From positions 1-10,360 of the forward strand of contig JAKIUS010000020.1 in NCBI GenBank assembly GCA_021647445.1: a DNA stretch of 10,360 nucleotides. The letters are read 5' to 3'. Source of the stretch: Geopsychrobacter sp. (GTDB lineage Bacteria > Desulfobacterota > Desulfuromonadia > Desulfuromonadales > Geopsychrobacteraceae). Each line of letters starts with the position of its first letter. Within the stretch, counting starts at the first letter, position 1. The notes below the pieces were generated by a model. It made no database searches and had not been told where the DNA came from. It saw only the letters and a list, made by a program, of their open reading frames with translations. Shown here piece by piece: positions 6,764 to 10,360 of this stretch. The position numbers were made by a program, and so were the translations under genes.

Positions 6764-6943
6764 TTATTTGCCGCTCTCACGCGGCGCATCCTCGCCAGCC
6801 ACAAGCGGTTTGCCCTCTTGCCAGGTCACGGCATACTGGCCCAGCCGTCTTTTCTTTTCCAAGGTTTGCGCTACCGTCTTCCGAAGTGATCCCAGCAGAA
6901 CCTGGCCATCTTTTGAAAGTGTTTTTTTCGAAGTCGAGCTCAT
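6764..6943 (-). CDS. Small 59-residue partner of the zeta-like kinase, putative antitoxin
   Basis: The reverse-strand frame runs from ATG (6943-6941) to TAA (6766-6764). The protein is basic at the N-terminus with a predicted helix at about 11-34, then [17 protein letters not shown], which looks like a short beta hairpin, then an acidic tail. Its ATG overlaps the TGA of the zeta-like gene (ATGA), and a GGAG lies about eight bases upstream (6952-6955 on the plus strand as CTCC), so translation is probably coupled. I recall similar short proteins with a GQYAVxWxxGKP motif next to COG4185 zeta-family kinases, but cannot confirm this here. It is not like the epsilon antitoxin. An antitoxin role is inference from size, overlap and partner; an accessory subunit is the alternative. 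Confidence 0.7.
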   Translation of the reverse strand: MSSTSKKTLSKDGQVLLGSLRKTVAQTLEKKRRLGQYAVTWQEGKPLVAGEDAPRESGK

Positions 6944-7509
6944 ATATCGGTCTCCAGTAGTGATTGAAAAAAATCCTCGTGAAGAATATTGCGATGATGT
7001 TTTTTTTGCTCAAATACCGGCACAGGGTTTTCACCATCATTCATGAAGCAGAGGCAGTGATCGACGCGATGGCTGAAATCGTTGAGCAGATTGTTCAGGC
7101 TGCGTGGAAAGCGTCGTTCGATGTCACGCAACGGGATATTGTGACCACCATGCACCACTCGTTCAGCAACGCGCAGCTTCGACATTTCAACACTGGGTAA
7201 GGCCAAGTATACCAATTCCACCCGCCAGCCGTCACTTTGAAGCCGCGTGATTAACCGCAGATAGGTTCGACCAGCCAAAGTGGTTTCAAAGGCGAAGTCC
7301 TCACGTTGTTCAATGCGCGCTTCGATCTCCTTCAAAAAGATCCGACTGGCAGCGAGCAGTTCCCGCTCGGGCGCCAATGGCGACAGACCGGCGGCGATCA
7401 GGTCGGCATTGATGAAATGAGTGCAGCCCGCCACCTTAGGCAGGTATTCCAGTGCGAAGGTGGTTTTACCCGCGCCATTGGGTCCGGCGATAATCCAGCA
7501 TGTGGGCAT
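6940..7509 (-). CDS. Zeta-toxin-family kinase (COG4185-like P-loop protein)
   Basis: This is a 189-residue P-loop kinase. Walker A GPNGAGKT is at residues 9-16. [13 protein letters not shown] at 33-45 carries Asp36, the position of the zeta catalytic Asp. FAFETT is at 72-77, and the Arg-containing [14 protein letters not shown] at 113-126 is followed by ERRF. This set is typical of the COG4185 branch of the zeta/PezT group. Classical zeta toxins phosphorylate UDP-N-acetyl sugars and so block wall synthesis; whether this branch does so is not established by the sequence. It starts 30 bases after moxR with GGAG seven bases before the ATG, and ends inside the small ORF. All key residues appear intact. 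It is much shorter than plasmid zeta, lacking a C-terminal extension. Confidence 0.88.
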   Translation of the reverse strand: MPTCWIIAGPNGAGKTTFALEYLPKVAGCTHFINADLIAAGLSPLAPERELLAASRIFLKEIEARIEQREDFAFETTLAGRTYLRLITRLQSDGWRVELVYLALPSVEMSKLRVAERVVHGGHNIPLRDIERRFPRSLNNLLNDFSHRVDHCLCFMNDGENPVPVFEQKKHHRNILHEDFFQSLLETDI

Positions 7510-7539
7510 TATGTAATCTCCAGATACTCAGTCAAACGG

Positions 7540-8382
7540 TCAACGTCCGCGCCGAGTCATGCCGACCAGCCGCTCAAACAGACCCAGATCCTGCTCATTC
7601 TTCAGCAGCGCACCATGCAACGGTGGGATCGCCTTGGCGGCTTGTTTGCTTTGCAGCACCTCGGCCGGAATCTCCTCGGCGACCAGCAGTTTGAGCCAGT
7701 CGAGCAGTTCGGAGGTCGAGGGTTTCTTCTTTAAACCAGGAACTTCGCGCATGTCGAAGAAGGTTTCGAGGGCGTTTTTGAGCAGGTTCTTTTTGATCCC
7801 CGGATAGTGAACCTCGACGATCTGCTCCATGGTTTCGGCTTCGGGAAAGCGGATGTAGTGGAAGAAACAGCGGCGCAAAAAGGCGTCGGGCAACTCCTTT
7901 TCATTGTTGCTGGTGATGATGATCACTGGCCGATTTTTGGCCTTGATCAACTGGCGGGTTTCATAGACGTAGAACTCCATGCGGTCGAGTTCCTGCAACA
8001 GATCATTGGGAAACTCGATATCGGCCTTGTCGATTTCGTCAATGAGCAGTACCGCGCGTTGTTCCGAGTCGAAGGCTTCCCACAGTTTACCCTTGATGAT
8101 GTAGTTGCCGATGTCATGAACGCGTTCGTCCCCGAGCTGCGAATCGCGCAGCCGCGAGACCGCGTCATATTCATAGAGGCCCTGATTGGCCTTGGTGGTC
8201 GATTTTATATGCCATTGAAAGAGCGGCATGTTGAGGCTTTTTGCCACCTCTTCGGCGAGCATGGTCTTGCCGGTCCCCGGTTCGCCCTTGATCAGTAGTG
8301 GCCGCTCCAGGGTGATGGCGGCATTGACCGCCAGGTTCAAATCATCGGTTGCGATATAAGAGGAGGTGCCGGAAAATTTCAT
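7540..8382 (-). CDS. MoxR-type AAA+ ATPase
   Basis: This is a 280-residue AAA+ ATPase. Walker A GEPGTGKT is at residues 33-40, Walker B VLLIDE at 111-116, a sensor-1 Asn in ITSNN at 156-160, and the arginine-finger region LPDAFLRR at 164-171. The C-terminal lid (about 195-280) is helical. The length and the N-terminus fit the MoxR group that is partnered with CoxE-like VWA proteins. The complex acts as a cytosolic chaperone, for example in metal-cofactor insertion in CoxD/CoxE systems; the client here is unknown. GGTGAG lies six bases before the ATG. The usual VWA partner is downstream but separated by the zeta-like cassette. Convincing as to family, not as to substrate. Confidence 0.93.
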   Translation of the reverse strand: MKFSGTSSYIATDDLNLAVNAAITLERPLLIKGEPGTGKTMLAEEVAKSLNMPLFQWHIKSTTKANQGLYEYDAVSRLRDSQLGDERVHDIGNYIIKGKLWEAFDSEQRAVLLIDEIDKADIEFPNDLLQELDRMEFYVYETRQLIKAKNRPVIIITSNNEKELPDAFLRRCFFHYIRFPEAETMEQIVEVHYPGIKKNLLKNALETFFDMREVPGLKKKPSTSELLDWLKLLVAEEIPAEVLQSKQAAKAIPPLHGALLKNEQDLGLFERLVGMTRRGR

Positions 8383-8419
8383 GGTTGTCTCACCCTGTAT
8401 GACAGTTTGTTGAAGTTAT

Positions 8420-8448
8420 CATCGCATACTACAATCGATGGAGGAGGA
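8420..8448 (-). promoter_or_regulatory. Possible promoter upstream of moxR
   Basis: On the minus strand, TTGGCT and TAGTAT are separated by 17 bases within the spacer before moxR. Each hexamer matches the sigma70 consensus at four of six positions. The match is weak but lies about 40 bases before the ATG, after the inverted repeat that follows the kinase gene. It would let moxR, the zeta-like cassette and the VWA gene be expressed independently of glpD. Confidence 0.25.
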
Positions 8449-8495
8449 AGCCAATAACCGATGAGTAGCGAGGATGTGTTTTTTAGCTTGTCAGA

Positions 8496-8553
8496 GATCA
8501 GGCGAAACCCCTGGGGGGGTGGTCGAGTCGCAAATGTTAGAATTTCGCCGATC
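8496..8553 (-). terminator. Inverted repeat abutting the FGGY kinase stop codon
   Basis: The plus-strand arms are GATC-A-GGCGAAA (8496-8507) and TTTCGCC-GATC (8543-8553). They pair over 11 bp with a single bulged base. The right arm touches the kinase TAA (8556-8554). The 35-base interior contains a second small hairpin (acccc/ggggt). No T tract follows in either direction, so termination may need a factor, or the structure may protect the 3' end of the glpD-kinase mRNA. Confidence 0.5.
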
Positions 8554-10128
8554 TTATCCCAGGCCTGGGTAACCGGTGATGCGGTTGATTGCCAGATAGA
8601 GTGGTCTGACCCGCCGGTAGAGTCGTTGGTAGACTGCGTGATAAAGTTCTGCGTACAGCTCGACCTGCTCCTGCTGTGGTTCCACAGCATCACGGACCCG
8701 AACCATCTCTCCCAGCGCGCTGGAAAAATCACCGTGTAGCCCCAGTCCGACGGATGCCAGCAACGCCGCACCGAGACCAGAGGTTTCGTGGGTGCTCGGG
8801 ATTCTGACCGGCAGGTTGCAGATATCGGCCGTAATCTGCAGCATCTGTTGGCTCTGGGCCCCTCCACCAGAGGCCCGTAACTCCTGCATGCGGACCTTGC
8901 TTCTTGCTTCGAGCCGTTCCTTCCCCTCGCGCAGAGCATAACCGAGCCCTTCCAAGATCGCTCGATAGACGTGTCCTCGGGTGTGGACATCGCCGAAGCC
9001 AAGCATTGCCCCCTTTGCTTCTGGGCCTGGGTTGCGCAGGCCCGGCCCCCAGGTTGGCTGCACCATAAGCCCCATGGCGCCGGGCGGAATATCGGTAATC
9101 AGCCGGTCGAAGATCTGTTCCGGGGAGAGTCCCTCCTGTTCCGCCTGTAACTGTTCACGGTTGCCGAACTCACGGATAAACCAACTGACCAGCCAGAACC
9201 CCCGGTTGTGAAGAATCTCAAGGTTGTAATGACCGGGGATGGCGCTTGGATAGGCTGGGAATGGCGGGATCGGCTCGATGTAACGCTTTGAGGTGGTGTT
9301 GATGGTCGTTTCCGTACCGTAGCTGATGCTCCCAATTTGTAGGTTTGTCCCCCCGGAGCCAAGCACTTCGCAGGCCTTGTCGGCGGCTGCAGAAACGACC
9401 GGTAGAGAGACGGGCAAGCCGGTCTGCTGTGCTGCGCTGGCGGTCACCTGGCCGAGCAGGGTGCCAGGAGGGAGCAGTTCAGGAAGCTGTTCCTTTGCCA
9501 GCGGCAGTGCTTGCCATTTCCAGTTGCCAGATTCGGCCCAGCACTGACGGCGATAATCGAAAGGGAGATAGCCGACCTGGGCGGCACTGGAATCGGCATA
9601 GCGGCCGGTGAGCCGAAAGTTGAGATAGCCGGAGAGGAACAGCACCTTGTGAGTCTGCGCCCAGATCTGTGGTTGTTCGGCGCGGATCCAGTTGATTTCA
9701 GCTTGCGCCTGTAAGTCTCGGATGGTTTTTTCAAGACGTAGCAGTTTGAATAGCAACCGGTGACGACGGCGTAGTCTGGGGAGTTGGGTTGTTGTTCGCT
9801 GATCCAGATAGAGGATCGCCGGTCGCAGCGGATGACCATTGCGATCGACGTTAACCAGGGTGGCCCGTTGAGTGGTGAGCGTGACTCCAACCACCGCCGG
9901 TTTGAAGCTGGCATCTTTCAACCACAGTCGTTGCACGGTGGCGCAAAGCTGTTGCCAATAGTAATCTGGATGCTGCTCTGCCCAACCGGGATGCGTTGAA
10001 AAATAGGCTTCGATGGGGCTGGTGACCCGCGCCACCAGTCGGCCTCGCAGGTCGAAGAGCAGGGCGCGGATACTCTGAGTGCCGACATCGATGGCGAGCA
10101 GCAGTTCTGGCTGTAGCGCAGCGCTCAT
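8554..10128 (-). CDS. FGGY-family carbohydrate/polyol kinase next to glpD
   Basis: This is a 524-residue cytosolic kinase, the normal length for the family. The first actin-like domain opens with LAIDVGTQSIRALLFD and the phosphate-binding DVGTQSIR at 14-21. TTQRATLVNVDRNG and LYLDQRT (107-112) are substrate-side motifs as in xylulokinases. Asp250 in SAAADKACEVLGSGG is the likely catalytic base. The second domain has RASGGGAQSQQM at about 419-430, then ADICNLPV and GLGAALLA. The family phosphorylates sugars or polyols with ATP. Overlap of 4 bases with the glpD-type gene suggests a glycerol-related substrate, yet the motifs look closer to the xylulokinase (COG1070) branch than to GlpK. Substrate is therefore open. 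It is probably translationally coupled to glpD; an inverted repeat follows. Confidence 0.92.
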   Translation of the reverse strand: MSAALQPELLLAIDVGTQSIRALLFDLRGRLVARVTSPIEAYFSTHPGWAEQHPDYYWQQLCATVQRLWLKDASFKPAVVGVTLTTQRATLVNVDRNGHPLRPAILYLDQRTTTQLPRLRRRHRLLFKLLRLEKTIRDLQAQAEINWIRAEQPQIWAQTHKVLFLSGYLNFRLTGRYADSSAAQVGYLPFDYRRQCWAESGNWKWQALPLAKEQLPELLPPGTLLGQVTASAAQQTGLPVSLPVVSAAADKACEVLGSGGTNLQIGSISYGTETTINTTSKRYIEPIPPFPAYPSAIPGHYNLEILHNRGFWLVSWFIREFGNREQLQAEQEGLSPEQIFDRLITDIPPGAMGLMVQPTWGPGLRNPGPEAKGAMLGFGDVHTRGHVYRAILEGLGYALREGKERLEARSKVRMQELRASGGGAQSQQMLQITADICNLPVRIPSTHETSGLGAALLASVGLGLHGDFSSALGEMVRVRDAVEPQQEQVELYAELYHAVYQRLYRRVRPLYLAINRITGYPGLG

Positions 10129-10360
10129 CGATAGGCCTGTTGCAATAGTTGACGGTAACGGGCGACCTCTTGTTGCCAGTGCGGCTCTGTCCAGCCTAGC
10201 TCGCTGGTTACCAGTTGTTGCAGGCGCGGCTGCAGTTCCAGACCGCCGTTGGTCAACATCAGACCAAGACGCAGGCGGCGCAACAGAAGATCGTCCAGAT
10301 GATGAACCTGCTCGTGGCGTAAGGCGTGTCGGAGTTCGGCCCAGAGATAGGGAGTGCCGG
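10125..10360 (-). CDS. glpD: Glycerol-3-phosphate dehydrogenase GlpD, C-terminal part (partial)
   Basis: The last 78 codons are present, read on the minus strand and ending with TGA at 10127-10125. The peptide contains AELRHALRHEQVHHLDD then LLLRRLRLGLML, and near the end a GW...WQQEVARY segment. This is the usual helical C-terminal domain of FAD-dependent glycerol-3-phosphate dehydrogenase/oxidase, which oxidises glycerol 3-phosphate to dihydroxyacetone phosphate and passes electrons to the quinone pool at the inner membrane. The FAD domain lies outside the window. The stop codon overlaps the kinase ATG (ATGA), indicating one operon. This stretch is too short to be sure of the exact subtype. 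Confidence 0.8.
   Translation of the reverse strand, partial: GTPYLWAELRHALRHEQVHHLDDLLLRRLRLGLMLTNGGLELQPRLQQLVTSELGWTEPHWQQEVARYRQLLQQAYR

Noticed and set aside
6777..7040. 87-residue minus-strand frame over the zeta-like/small-gene junction
   Set aside because: It is in a different frame from both the kinase and the small gene, which have motifs, ribosome sites and a 4-base overlap.
6764..7509. Classical epsilon-zeta plasmid maintenance module or transposon
   Set aside because: The small gene is not epsilon-like and lies after the kinase; no flanking repeats, transposase or plasmid genes are visible.
7306..8298. Plus-strand frames of 142 and 163 residues opposite the zeta-like and moxR genes
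   Set aside because: They are antisense to two genes with intact Walker motifs and have no supporting signals.
8379..9002. 207-residue minus-strand frame at the kinase 3' end
   Set aside because: It overlaps the FGGY kinase in another frame and has no family pattern; Arg/Ser-rich shadow composition.

Overview
The window looks like chromosomal core sequence of a Gram-negative (diderm) proteobacterium. It has a Tol-Pal envelope cluster, several lipoproteins with clear lipobox sequences, and no insertion sequence, prophage gene, tRNA, rRNA or CRISPR array that I can see. A Desulfuromonadales-like (Desulfobacterota) host would fit the order tolA-tolB-pal-cpoB, the CpoB homologue being a lipoprotein, and the moderate GC. 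That taxonomic guess is inference only.

Plus strand, left half (1-5344). The 3' end of tolA overlaps tolB by one base. A hairpin terminator follows tolB, and pal then has its own promoter. A second intrinsic terminator separates pal from the cpoB/ybgF homologue, and a 13-bp hairpin closes the cluster. These proteins form the trans-envelope machine that holds the outer membrane to peptidoglycan during division. Next come an unrecognised protein whose C-terminal half resembles the TIR-like / nucleoside 2-deoxyribosyltransferase fold but lacks the expected glutamate, a hotdog acyl-CoA thioesterase, and an unrecognised lipoprotein.

Minus strand, right half (5396-10360, transcribed right to left). 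The 3' end of a glpD-type glycerol-3-phosphate dehydrogenase overlaps an FGGY sugar/polyol kinase by 4 bases. An imperfect inverted repeat lies directly after the kinase stop codon. Then follow a MoxR-type AAA+ ATPase, a zeta-toxin-like kinase, a small 59-residue protein overlapping it by 4 bases, and a CoxE-type VWA protein. MoxR and VWA proteins usually work as a pair (chaperone-like ATPase plus metal-binding adaptor). Here the pair is split by a two-gene module that resembles a toxin-antitoxin pair. The two halves of the window converge at about 5345-5395.

The points most worth a second look are the zeta-like kinase and small-protein cassette between moxR and the VWA gene, the degenerate TIR/NDT-like protein beside the Tol-Pal cluster, and the inverted repeat after the kinase gene.
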